A stretch of 64,000 nt of DNA, taken from Elysia chlorotica. Lineage: Eukaryota > Mollusca > Gastropoda > Plakobranchidae. Location of the stretch: assembly GCA_003991915.1 (NCBI GenBank), contig RQTK01001057.1, positions 1 to 64,000 of the forward strand, in the 5' to 3' direction. This document shows, in pieces, positions 62,601 to 64,000 of the stretch (its first letter is position 1; every line of letters starts with the position of its first letter). The translations under genes were made by a program, and so were the position numbers. The notes below the pieces were generated by a model that saw only the letters and a list, made by a program, of their open reading frames with translations, had not been told where the DNA came from and did no database searches.

Positions 62601-64000
62601 CCAATTAAGGGGTAACGTTTGTATGTATCTTTCTACCTCTAGTTGTGTTTGATTTATTGTGTCCCTCAGTTGCTAAGTTGTGCGTAATACACCCTTTATT
62701 ATTATACTACTTTTATTCCTTTCGCACACGCATCTACTAGCAACTGTGTAGGTGTACTCTTAGTGTTGTGCTCTTTATTCCAATCTGGATACATTTCTAT
62801 ACTTACAATTCCAGTAAGAGTAGAGTTGCTAAGTGAGCTCATAAGCTCTTGTGCAACTGTATTAAAGTCCAGGGCACACATGGCTCTCAGGACAGGTCCA
62901 AGATCTACTCCTTTCCTAACTTCAAACACTGTCATAAACTTGGTTTGGTCACAAAAGAGTTCGCTCAGTGCTGTTTCATTGTTTGCAATGAGGAGAAAAT
63001 GATCAGTCTGAAATAAAGGAACAAAGCATAGGTGATGTACCCATTTTGGCTGATAGGTCTCTCTCTTTTTCTGACAAAACATACAAATAAATAATTTTTT
63101 GCTATGTTATATACAAGATAACTAAAATTTTATTATTTTGATTGAAACTATTTTGATTGTGGTTCTATGAAAATACCACATCTACAAGTGGCTTTAGGCT
63201 TAATAAAAAAACAAGTGTGTTGGAAGTAACTCCTAGGTGTAAGGAAAATAGAAAAAAAATGGAATCTTGAAACAGTTTCAACTATATTTAAAATCAAATA
63301 AATATTTAATGCTATTTTCATTTAGCAGTATTTCAGGGGCATTAAAATGTATGCTGATGGAGCAAAAGAATAAGATTATCCTTTGTGAATAAAATAGAGA
63401 AACAGGGAAGAGATACATTCTGCTTAGGCCTAAATGAATCTGAGAACTTCTATAAATGATAGTAATGTAGTGCTTACATATAGAAAAACTCTTTACTCAT
63501 TTAGATTACCAAAACGAAAAGTCATATACTAAATATTGCCCAAGTTCTCTTGATCTCTTACCATGTCTGCTTTGAGCATTATGGATGCAATTCCAGTGAC
63601 AGGATCGGGTTTCAAATCTAGGATACTGTTTATCACTGCCACCACTTGGGGCACCCCTCTGAAAATAGAAGCCAGGTCAAGTTGTCCGTTTTGCAGTTTT
63701 ACCCTGGCCATGAGTTCTGTTATCACACCTACAATAGTGATAGGAACTTGGGAGACACTCTGCATCTCCTCTGAAAAAGTACCAAGATCTCCAAGCCCTC
63801 CAGTATTCCCACCATTGCTGGTCATAGGAATTACATTCTGAAGGGCAGAAAAGGCACCTAGCATTCGCCATATATCATCTGTATTGTTGGCATATCTCTC
63901 AATTACATCTTGCAGTTGCGGATCTGAAGAATCAAATGTTGGAAGGTTTTCTAACAAAGCATTCATGTTGTCCACAAGCTCAAAAATCTTTTCTAAGGCT
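4210..64000 (-). CDS. ABCA: Giant ABCA-subfamily ABC transporter gene, 5' end missing (72 exons in window)
   Basis: ABCA proteins are polytopic ATP-driven lipid or sterol transporters laid out as TM1, large ectodomain, TM2-6, NBD1, linker, TM7, ectodomain 2, TM8-12, NBD2 and C-tail. All of these except TM1 are visible here in order. About 11.5 kb of coding sequence, more than 3,800 residues, lies in 72 exons with GT...AG borders and matching phases; the only break is at 49615. Diagnostic ABCA strings include [20 protein letters not shown] before TM2, [11 protein letters not shown] at TM6, GITAINHP in ectodomain 2, and two NBDs. The exon at the right edge is open, so the start, signal or TM1, and promoter are outside. 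The size and long ectodomain point to the ABCA12/ABCA13 type, but orthology is inference. Introns not listed separately hold AT-rich sequence in which I recognise nothing. Confidence 0.95.
4800..7000 (-). mobile_element. Non-LTR retrotransposon (APE endonuclease type), internally deleted
   Basis: On the minus strand, starting from about 7000, the reading gives [18 protein letters not shown], the start of an APE-like endonuclease. At about 6310-6000 come [16 protein letters not shown] and [15 protein letters not shown], the catalytic GDLN and later IDHI motifs. At 5510-5304 the pre-RT segment [20 protein letters not shown] appears, then [15 protein letters not shown]. At 5050-4850 the element's C-terminal end ([20 protein letters not shown]) follows. 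The reverse-transcriptase palm with its YxDD box is missing between these, so the copy is internally deleted. Stops and frameshifts show it is dead. It fills most of the last intron. Confidence 0.85.
7068..7931 (-). CDS. ABCA: ABCA C-terminal regulatory domain (2 exons)
   Basis: The exons are 7832-7931 and 7068-7205. They read [20 protein letters not shown] and then [31 protein letters not shown] and a helix ending SLSQTSLDS. This is the ferredoxin-like C-terminal domain that follows NBD2 in ABCA proteins (compare the GY-x-L-x-V strand and the YxxP-x5-VF pattern of ABCA1). Both junctions are phase 0 at the downstream end. The next exon supplies the VFISFA motif. Confidence 0.93.
8828..13114 (-). 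CDS. ABCA: ABCA TM12 and nucleotide-binding domain 2, canonical (6 exons)
   Basis: The exons are 12778-13114, 12307-12413, 11778-11919, 10102-10236, 9435-9538 and 8828-8920. The first holds the last membrane segment ([18 protein letters not shown]), a charged linker ([20 protein letters not shown]) and the start of NBD2 ([13 protein letters not shown]). Walker A is [13 protein letters not shown], intact. The Q-loop is [17 protein letters not shown], the signature [13 protein letters not shown], and Walker [13 protein letters not shown], split between two exons after the Leu. The H-loop is VVLTSHSMGEC. All catalytic residues expected for ATP hydrolysis are present, in contrast to NBD1. The intron at 13115-14196 carries the pogo-like element. 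Confidence 0.97.
9750..9788. repeat. (TC)n microsatellite
   Basis: About 19 uninterrupted TC units ending in cacacac, in the intron between the exons at 10102 and 9538. Confidence 0.9.
11240..11447 (-). mobile_element. tRNA-derived SINE, second copy
   Basis: On the minus strand the head GGCACAAGTGGTAGAGCATT and GGTCTCCCAATAGGGAG resemble a tRNA A and B box, and the 3' end GTCTTGGGATCCGTCCACAA matches the SINE at 1145-1389. It lies in the intron between the exons at 11778 and 10236, next to a GA microsatellite. Confidence 0.65.
11551..11632. repeat. (AG)n microsatellite
   Basis: A long AG tract with one aaca interruption, preceded by short imperfect gagagaagtct repeats from 11525, between two SINE copies of opposite orientation. 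Confidence 0.9.
11668..11760 (+). mobile_element. SINE 3' fragment, opposite orientation
   Basis: The sequence attgtcagacgtcagtcttg followed by gggcctgtccacaatatagc is the 3' end of the same SINE family, here on the plus strand, ending in a repeated agcaagc tail just 18 bases from the exon donor at 11778. With the minus copy at 11240-11447 it forms an inverted pair. Confidence 0.6.
13174..14087. mobile_element. Deleted pogo/Tigger-like DNA transposon with TA target site
   Basis: The ends are TA-CAGTGCACATCACTTATATT on the left and, read inward on the other strand, TA-CAGTACACTGTTTATATTAA on the right, so both termini start CAGTRCAC and abut a TA dinucleotide. Subterminal repeats of CTTATATCGAC/T occur at about 13200, 13233 and 14028, a layout usual for Tigger-type elements. 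No recognisable transposase remains in the 914 bp. It lies in the intron between the exons at 14197 and 13114. Confidence 0.55.
14197..17493 (-). CDS. ABCA: ABCA transmembrane domain 2, TM8-TM11 region (4 exons)
   Basis: The exons are 17316-17493, 16983-17098, 15498-15645 and 14197-14315. TM8 is [20 protein letters not shown], followed by [20 protein letters not shown] and [10 protein letters not shown], the coupling helix and next segment typical of ABCA. Further segments are [34 protein letters not shown] and [18 protein letters not shown]. The exon at 14197-14315 has [14 protein letters not shown], the conserved IxPxFxLGxGL loop. Introns here contain the purine-rich simple repeats (16160-16500) and the LINE 3' fragment (14657-14830). 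Confidence 0.94.
14657..14830 (+). mobile_element. LINE reverse-transcriptase 3' fragment
   Basis: The plus strand reads [20 protein letters not shown] then [10 protein letters not shown], matching the HWLPIxxRIxYK...KxLxGxAPxYL segment near the C-terminus of CR1/L2/jockey-type reverse transcriptases. It is truncated on both sides. Short local duplications of aacaaaatc(g)caccatggtt (14575, 14860) and ccgagacaggtgttaa (14819, 14890) surround it. Confidence 0.65.
15175..15270 (+). repeat. Possible LINE/SINE 3' tail
   Basis: The sequence gagtatgtgcaatataaatg followed by cacttcatcataatcattat resembles the TATAAATGC(A)C-(ATT)n tails common on CR1/L2-type elements. No coding part is attached, so the call rests on the tail only. 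Confidence 0.3.
15985..16047. repeat. Imperfect (ATCT)n repeat
   Basis: Tetranucleotide atct/atca units with interruptions, in the intron below the exon at 16983. Confidence 0.75.
16160..16502. repeat. Purine-rich GGA/GAGA/AGAC low-complexity block
   Basis: About 340 bases are almost pure purine on the plus strand: first GGA/AGG with interruptions, then GAGA, then AGAC. Translations full of Arg, Lys or Leu in this block are by-products of the repeat. Confidence 0.85.
17800..21352 (-). CDS. ABCA: ABCA TM7 and second extracellular domain (5 exons)
   Basis: The exons are 21088-21352, 20509-20616, 19487-19741, 18549-18721 and 17800-17860. A basic juxtamembrane run ([20 protein letters not shown]) leads into the TM7 segment [19 protein letters not shown]. 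The ectodomain has [49 protein letters not shown] and [16 protein letters not shown], and ends [11 protein letters not shown]. The last corresponds to the ITVxNHP motif of the family. Cysteines in TTCRRS, NTCMAP, VTCQNA and KRCEDS could form disulfides. The ectodomain is about 220 residues, the usual size, so the giant size of the protein comes only from ectodomain 1. Confidence 0.93.
21353..23271. other. Large intron, nothing recognised
   Basis: This intron of the ABCA gene separates the linker from TM7. It is AT-rich with scattered A and T runs. I see no transposon protein, RNA gene or conserved exon in it on either strand. Confidence 0.55.
23272..28248 (-). CDS. ABCA: ABCA cytoplasmic linker between NBD1 and TM7 (5 exons)
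   Basis: The exons are 28209-28248 (40 nt), 27626-27849, 27107-27221, 23736-23822 and 23272-23349. After NBD1 the chain reads [12 protein letters not shown], then [20 protein letters not shown], which matches the post-NBD1 subdomain of ABCA proteins that ends VFLTLT. A short Ser/Arg-rich stretch follows: [17 protein letters not shown] in 23736-23822 and [18 protein letters not shown] in 23272-23349. The last two exons are assigned mainly from good splice sites and matching phase 1 junctions, and are less certain. The 23272 donor has an in-frame alternative 3 bases upstream (23275). The intron at 23823-27106 contains a LINE. Confidence 0.8.
24500..26780 (-). mobile_element. Jockey/CR1-like LINE, frameshifted
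   Basis: Minus-strand fragments line up in LINE order. The first, at about 26770-26600, is an endonuclease-end remnant with IWSLLMKKG and [13 protein letters not shown] connector [11 protein letters not shown] follows at about 26170. RT blocks at 26059-25652 read [40 protein letters not shown] and HGFIPKRS. At 25660-25590 comes [14 protein letters not shown]. The catalytic box reads YEDDTK at about 25365 where active elements have YADD. The terminal domain [19 protein letters not shown] is at 24700. Several frames are needed, so the element is inactive. It occupies the intron between linker exons 27107-27221 and 23736-23822. Confidence 0.88.
28332..28441. repeat. Compound (GT)n(GA)n(CAGA)n microsatellite
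   Basis: GT units run to 28353, GA units to 28383, then CAGA/AGACA units. It lies less than 100 bases upstream, in gene direction, of the 40-nt exon at 28209-28248. Confidence 0.9.
28748..31562 (-). CDS. ABCA: ABCA nucleotide-binding domain 1, degenerate motifs (5 exons)
   Basis: The exons are 31388-31562, 30598-30717, 30164-30250, 29696-29892 and 28748-28926. The domain starts [20 protein letters not shown]. Walker A reads [13 protein letters not shown], with Ala where the family has Gly before the catalytic Lys. The Q-loop is [11 protein letters not shown]. The signature is [10 protein letters not shown], with Tyr in place of the first Gly of LSGG. Walker B and D-loop are [12 protein letters not shown] with the catalytic Glu present. 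The H-loop is [11 protein letters not shown]. The remaining domain has normal length and phases, so this is a coding gene with two altered ATP-site elements rather than a decayed domain. Confidence 0.96.
29060..29175. repeat. Possible dispersed repeat (CGAAGCTCAAAGTGCTTTA)
   Basis: The segment tctaaacgaagctcaaagtg followed by ctttatagtattac resembles a repeat block seen widely in invertebrate genomes, but only one copy is in this window, so the call rests on recollection of the motif. Confidence 0.3.
32115..34343 (-). CDS. ABCA: ABCA transmembrane domain 1, TM2-TM6 (5 exons)
   Basis: The exons are 34226-34343, 33736-33926, 33065-33203, 32604-32802 and 32115-32228. Hydrophobic segments in order are [19 protein letters not shown] (TM2), [20 protein letters not shown] (TM3), [19 protein letters not shown] (TM4), [20 protein letters not shown] (TM5) and a segment after [20 protein letters not shown] (TM6). 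[11 protein letters not shown] followed by [11 protein letters not shown] is the usual ABCA string around TM5/6, and [13 protein letters not shown] is the usual membrane exit. The TMD couples ATP use by the NBDs to movement of a lipidic substrate. The phases are continuous (2-0, 0-2, 2-0, 0-1, 1-1). Confidence 0.95.
34635..38538 (-). CDS. ABCA: ABCA membrane-proximal part of ectodomain 1 (4 exons)
   Basis: The exons are 38422-38538 (0-0), 36548-36806 (0-1), 35106-35250 (1-2) and 34635-34811 (2-2). The first reads [18 protein letters not shown]. The second contains [20 protein letters not shown], resembling the F-ExxL-EExA region of ABCA1-like ectodomains. The third begins [13 protein letters not shown] and continues [16 protein letters not shown], the family's LP-x-YxIRM segment. 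The fourth has [20 protein letters not shown], the conserved stretch just before TM2. The intron at 36807-38421 holds a partial copy of the second exon and a 0.97-kb spacer. The intron at 35251-36547 holds the GAA tract. Confidence 0.92.
35948..36070. repeat. (GAA)n tract of about 120 bp
   Basis: Some 40 nearly perfect gaa units on the plus strand, TTC in the transcript, lie in the intron between the exons at 36548 and 35250. Any protein frame through it is artefact. Confidence 0.95.
36716..36949. repeat. Partial exon/intron duplication, original copy
   Basis: This is 234 bp comprising the first 91 coding bases of the exon at 36548-36806 plus its upstream intron. It is nearly identical to 37929-38164. 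In this copy the exon continues normally to a GTATTAA donor. Confidence 0.9.
36950..37928. other. 0.98-kb spacer between the two partial exon copies
   Basis: This stretch has no counterpart elsewhere in the window. It is less AT-rich in the part around 37400-37640, where TAGGGCTCC occurs twice (37433, 37603) and GATGCGC/GCGCATC occur as an inverted pair (about 37418 and 37611), so a foldback is possible. No protein is recognised. Confidence 0.45.
37929..38164. pseudogene. Partial duplicate of ABCA exon 36548-36806, donor lost
   Basis: This repeats the TAACTTAG acceptor and 91 coding bases ([20 protein letters not shown]...) of the downstream exon and then diverges within the exon, so the proper donor is absent. 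Base differences are few and mostly intronic, so the duplication looks recent. If the acceptor is used, the message would run into unrelated sequence. It lies between the exons at 38422 and 36806. Confidence 0.85.
38624..38701. repeat. (TCTG)n(TC)n microsatellite
   Basis: About five TCTG units and then some 28 TC units, located 86 bases upstream, in gene direction, of the exon at 38422-38538. Confidence 0.9.
38849..41498 (-). CDS. ABCA: ABCA ectodomain module 8 and conserved KILYTPDT region
   Basis: The exons are 41310-41498 (0-0), 40229-40406 (0-1), 39507-39674 (1-1) and 38849-38988 (1-0). The first is the last two-cysteine exon of the array (NTSCEKVL and DALCNLSE, 24 between). The next three depart from the triplet phases and grade into the part of the ectodomain conserved in all ABCA proteins. 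The exon at 39507-39674 has [11 protein letters not shown]. The last exon reads [20 protein letters not shown] and then [16 protein letters not shown], a hallmark of the family. Sequons NTS, NGT, NLS and NLT fit an extracellular position. Confidence 0.9.
40020..40043 (+). repeat. Third, shorter copy of the GGAGACGTTAAACCC repeat
   Basis: The copy reads caagaaccttggagacgtta then aaccc. It lies in the intron between the exons at 40229-40406 and 39507-39674 and is truncated compared with the other copies. Confidence 0.5.
41887..45195 (-). CDS. ABCA: ABCA ectodomain module 7 (4 exons)
   Basis: The exons are 45001-45195 (0-0), 43315-43517 (0-2), 42527-42663 (2-1) and 41887-42005 (1-0). The first has the two cysteines (ALLCDPVS and SQTICNQE, 26 between) and NIS and NMS sequons. 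The second reads [20 protein letters not shown], the third [13 protein letters not shown] and the fourth [13 protein letters not shown]. The intron at 43518-45000 contains the miniature LTR element. The intron at 42006-42526 contains the AAT microsatellite. The module is about 218 residues and frame-neutral like the others. Confidence 0.85.
42292..42374. repeat. (AAT)n microsatellite
   Basis: About 27 perfect ATA/AAT units in the intron between the exons at 42527 and 42005. Confidence 0.95.
43943..44970 (+). mobile_element. Miniature Ty3/gypsy-like LTR element with gag remnant
   Basis: Two direct repeats of about 130-150 bp, 43943-44092 and 44839-44970, frame a 0.75-kb interior. Each repeat carries a TATA-like tataaata near its start, and AATAAA or a variant in its middle. 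Directly after the left repeat comes attggcgacaagc, as expected for a primer-binding site. Directly before the right one is the purine run aaagaaagggagaaca, as expected for a polypurine tract. A gag-like reading frame lies between them. No protease, RT or integrase is present. It sits in the intron between the exons at 45001 and 43517, antisense to the gene. Confidence 0.65.
44319..44553 (+). pseudogene. LTR-retrotransposon gag fragment, one internal stop
   Basis: Starting at ATG 44319 the frame reads [20 protein letters not shown], then [20 protein letters not shown] and [10 protein letters not shown], with a TGA at 44469-44471. The same frame resumes as [19 protein letters not shown]. The pattern (W/F-x-N-Y-x-ER-x-YF-x-AN-I, LLS-IG-x-x-x-Y/ST-x-x-SL-x-AP-x-x-P) is that of Ty3/gypsy gag capsid regions in animals. 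Only this piece of capsid is left. Confidence 0.65.
45890..47105 (-). CDS. ABCA: ABCA ectodomain module 6, shortened (3 exons)
   Basis: The exons are 46915-47105 (0-2), 46327-46454 (2-1) and 45890-46014 (1-0), in all 444 nt or 148 residues. The first exon has the two-cysteine signature (RMDCVAPF and MQMCLARA, 32 between) that elsewhere sits in phase 0-0 exons, yet it ends at phase 2 and joins straight to a second-type triplet exon (TMIFMRQLI). The usual first triplet exon is missing, and the introns leave no room for one that I can recognise. The third exon starts AWIQFEELL after a GTAAG acceptor. This is a lineage of the module that has lost or fused one exon. Confidence 0.82.
47388..48681 (-). 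CDS. ABCA: ABCA ectodomain triplet, duplicate copy 2 (intact)
   Basis: The exons are 48479-48681 (0-2), 47947-48077 (2-1) and 47388-47491 (1-0), 438 nt or 146 residues. The protein differs from copy 1 at only a few positions, for example [16 protein letters not shown] for [24 protein letters not shown] for LVNGTEEF and DELM for DEFM. The third exon ends GACATTGAAGAG followed by GTTTGG, a usable donor, so this copy is complete. The introns between its exons are also nearly identical to copy 1. The triplet is not preceded by its own phase 0-0 two-cysteine exon, so only the triplet was duplicated. Confidence 0.88.
47393..48916. repeat. 1.5-kb segmental duplication, copy 2
   Basis: This contains the intact triplet exons 48479-48681, 47947-48077 and most of 47388-47491 together with their introns. 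It matches 49614-51132 closely through exons and introns alike. The left border lies inside the third exon, 5 bases from its donor, at caatgtcctgaaacagtccc. The right border is near ttaaaattgcat. Confidence 0.92.
48917..49613. other. 0.7-kb spacer between the duplicated triplets
   Basis: This is non-repeated sequence inside the intron region between the two triplet copies. It holds short AT-rich stretches and a few CG-containing blocks (ctacgcgattattaatatcg), and no recognisable transposon protein or exon. Confidence 0.5.
49614..51132. repeat. 1.5-kb segmental duplication, copy 1
   Basis: This is the partner of 47393-48916, offset by about 2.2 kb. The copies share intronic details such as the aagatttgaaggaaggatga stretch, so they arose recently by one event. 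Copy 1 starts abruptly at 49614, cutting the third exon short. Confidence 0.92.
49615..50895 (-). CDS. ABCA: ABCA ectodomain triplet, duplicate copy 1 (third exon damaged)
   Basis: The exons are 50693-50895 (0-2), 50160-50290 (2-1) and 49615-49712 (1-). The first reads [20 protein letters not shown] and the second [19 protein letters not shown]. The third reads [20 protein letters not shown] and then QDI. The third exon stops matching its paralogue 5 bases before the expected donor. Read on, it meets an in-frame stop about six codons later. A non-consensus GTGCAC directly after QDI would give a phase 0 end, but it is a poor donor. The copy may therefore be used by joining its second exon to the intact third exon at 47388-47491, which is phase-compatible. 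Confidence 0.7.
51469..51657 (-). CDS. ABCA: ABCA ectodomain module 5, two-cysteine exon
   Basis: This single phase 0-0 exon of 63 residues begins [17 protein letters not shown] and ends DMLTK before a GTAAATG donor. It holds the two-cysteine pattern with 23 residues between (DVCMNGPE...SENLC). Its inner part [15 protein letters not shown] is visibly related to [17 protein letters not shown] of the exon at 45001-45195, direct sequence evidence that modules are homologous. It is followed by two copies of the triplet, of which either copy can continue the frame because this exon ends at phase 0. Confidence 0.88.
52211..54219 (-). CDS. ABCA: ABCA ectodomain module 4 (4 exons)
   Basis: The exons are 54004-54219 (0-0), 53395-53582 (0-2), 52681-52808 (2-1) and 52211-52338 (1-0). 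The first has the two cysteines (QEFCASFT and SAICEVKP, 30 apart). The third exon starts [13 protein letters not shown] and ends in a split glycine codon that joins to ESGHTVRLG in the fourth. The intron at 52809-53394 contains the long AAC microsatellite. All junctions are GT...AG and the phases repeat the scheme of the other modules. The total is about 220 residues. Confidence 0.85.
52876..53041. repeat. (AAC)n microsatellite followed by AGACAG units
   Basis: AAC units with AAT and AGC interruptions run to about 53021, then four AGACAG units. It lies in the intron between the exons at 53395 and 52808. The poly-Asn or poly-Cys translations are not genes. Confidence 0.95.
54950..56971 (-). 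CDS. ABCA: ABCA ectodomain module 3 (4 exons)
   Basis: The exons are 56765-56971 (0-0), 56250-56434 (0-2), 55606-55742 (2-1) and 54950-55068 (1-0). The first contains the two module cysteines (QAMCAQPG and TLVCSVVD, 29 apart) and an NAT sequon twice. The third begins [12 protein letters not shown] and ends LDALN. The fourth begins ERGVTLTNI after a GAACTGTAG acceptor chosen because only that AG keeps the frame. The intron at 56435-56764 carries the CA/CG dinucleotide tract. The module is about 216 residues. Confidence 0.85.
56607..56655. repeat. Alternating CA/CG dinucleotide tract
   Basis: The tract runs cacacacgcacgcacgtgcg then cgcgcgcacacac on to 56655. It is the only CG-dense stretch in an AT-rich intron and has the alternating purine-pyrimidine pattern that favours Z-DNA. 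Confidence 0.85.
57536..60194 (-). CDS. ABCA: ABCA ectodomain module 2 (4 exons)
   Basis: The exons are 60000-60194 (0-0), 59042-59271 (0-2), 58061-58191 (2-1) and 57536-57663 (1-0). The first has the paired cysteines (MILCGPQL and TKACAVNQ, 25 residues between). The second starts LDAMMREI after a clear TTCTTTCAG acceptor. All four share splice phases with the corresponding exons of the neighbouring modules. The length is about 228 residues. The intron between the second and third exons holds an unrelated acidic mini-ORF at 58648-58740. The 805-bp intron at 59272-59999 and beyond shows nothing recognisable. Confidence 0.85.
58648..58740 (-). pseudogene. Acidic mini-ORF, possible transposase N-terminus remnant
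   Basis: A 30-codon frame begins [20 protein letters not shown] and stops soon after. Such Ser/Asp-rich starts occur in piggyBac-like transposases, and a TTAA followed by CCACTATAG lies at 58335-58338, but the right end and the transposase body are missing. It lies within an intron and antisense splicing gives it no link to ABCA. I cannot decide between a transposon remnant and chance. Confidence 0.25.
60708..63007 (-). CDS. ABCA: ABCA ectodomain module 1 (4 exons)
   Basis: The exons are 62807-63007 (phase 0-0), 61898-62124 (0-2), 61295-61407 (2-1) and 60708-60829 (1-0). The first carries two cysteines 24 residues apart (ELFCDQTK...RAMCALDF), the pattern that recurs in every module. The other three encode helical stretches. 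The 61295 donor is followed 6 nt later by a second in-frame donor, so an alternative end at 61289 would add two residues. Together the module is about 221 residues and frame-neutral. N-glycosylation sequons such as NNT, NST and NVS fit an extracellular location. The following intron is 513 bp. Confidence 0.85.
61181..61219 (+). repeat. Second copy of the GGAGACGT(T/C)AAACCC dispersed repeat
   Basis: The copy reads aagatccctcgggggaacct then aggagacgtcaaaccc, nearly the same as at 67-105. It sits in the intron just below the exon at 61295-61407, about 75 bases from its donor, and is followed by a GA-rich tract. Confidence 0.6.
63562..64000 (-). CDS. ABCA: ABCA ectodomain 1, first visible exon (open at right edge)
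   Basis: This exon is open through the window edge in the frame [10 protein letters not shown] and ends GCAGACATG before a GTAAGA donor at phase 0. It encodes at least 146 residues of predicted extracellular, largely helical sequence rich in hydrophobic heptad-like spacing, with no transmembrane segment. It is longer than any other ectodomain exon here and contains a Gly/Asn-rich loop ([13 protein letters not shown]) in the middle. It has no obvious start codon context, which agrees with it being internal. No catalytic motif is expected in this part of the protein. Confidence 0.85.

Overview
This window is animal genomic DNA. It is AT-rich, its introns are long and carry canonical GT...AG junctions, and it is strewn with microsatellites, SINEs, LINE fragments, a DNA-transposon remnant and an LTR-element remnant. 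Nothing in it is prokaryotic. The repeat types are compatible with a lophotrochozoan, possibly a gastropod mollusc, but that placement is a weak inference.

Nearly the whole window, from position 4210 to the right edge, is one very large gene on the minus strand. It encodes a full-length-type ABC transporter of subfamily A (ABCA). I could assemble 72 coding exons whose reading phases join without a break, with one exception: the third exon of a recently duplicated exon set. The protein reads from right to left. The first exon seen is open at the right edge, so the N-terminus, TM1 and the promoter lie outside the window. About 2,200 residues of first extracellular domain (64000-34635) are followed by TM2-TM6 (34343-32115), NBD1 (31562-28748), a cytoplasmic linker (28248-23272), TM7 with the second extracellular domain (21352-17800), TM8-TM12 (17493-12778), NBD2 (13114-8828) and a C-terminal region (7931-4210) ending in a stop and a PDZ-ligand-like tail. 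More than 3,800 residues are visible, so this belongs with the giant ABCA12/ABCA13-type proteins rather than with ABCA1-size ones. Orthology was not tested.

The most interesting feature is how the extracellular domain is built. It is a tandem array of a four-exon module: one exon of phase 0-0 with two cysteines, then a triplet of phases 0-2, 2-1 and 1-0. Each module is frame-neutral and about 200-230 residues long. One triplet has recently been duplicated, introns included (47393-48916 and 49614-51132). One copy lost the proper donor of its last exon, which leaves mutually exclusive exon use as a prediction. A second, partial exon duplication lies at 36716-36949 and 37929-38164.

The two nucleotide-binding domains differ. 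NBD2 has textbook motifs. NBD1 has Ala for the last Walker A glycine (GHNGAAKT) and LSYG for LSGG, so each composite ATP site carries one altered element.

Other elements are a minus-strand LINE in the last intron with a large internal deletion, a jockey/CR1-like LINE at about 24500-26780, a pogo/Tigger-like deleted DNA element at 13174-14087, a miniature Ty3-like LTR element with a gag remnant at 43943-44970, tRNA-derived SINEs, and many simple repeats. No second protein-coding gene, rRNA, functional tRNA or CRISPR array was found. Exon borders were read by eye from splice dinucleotides and phase, and may be off by a base or two.
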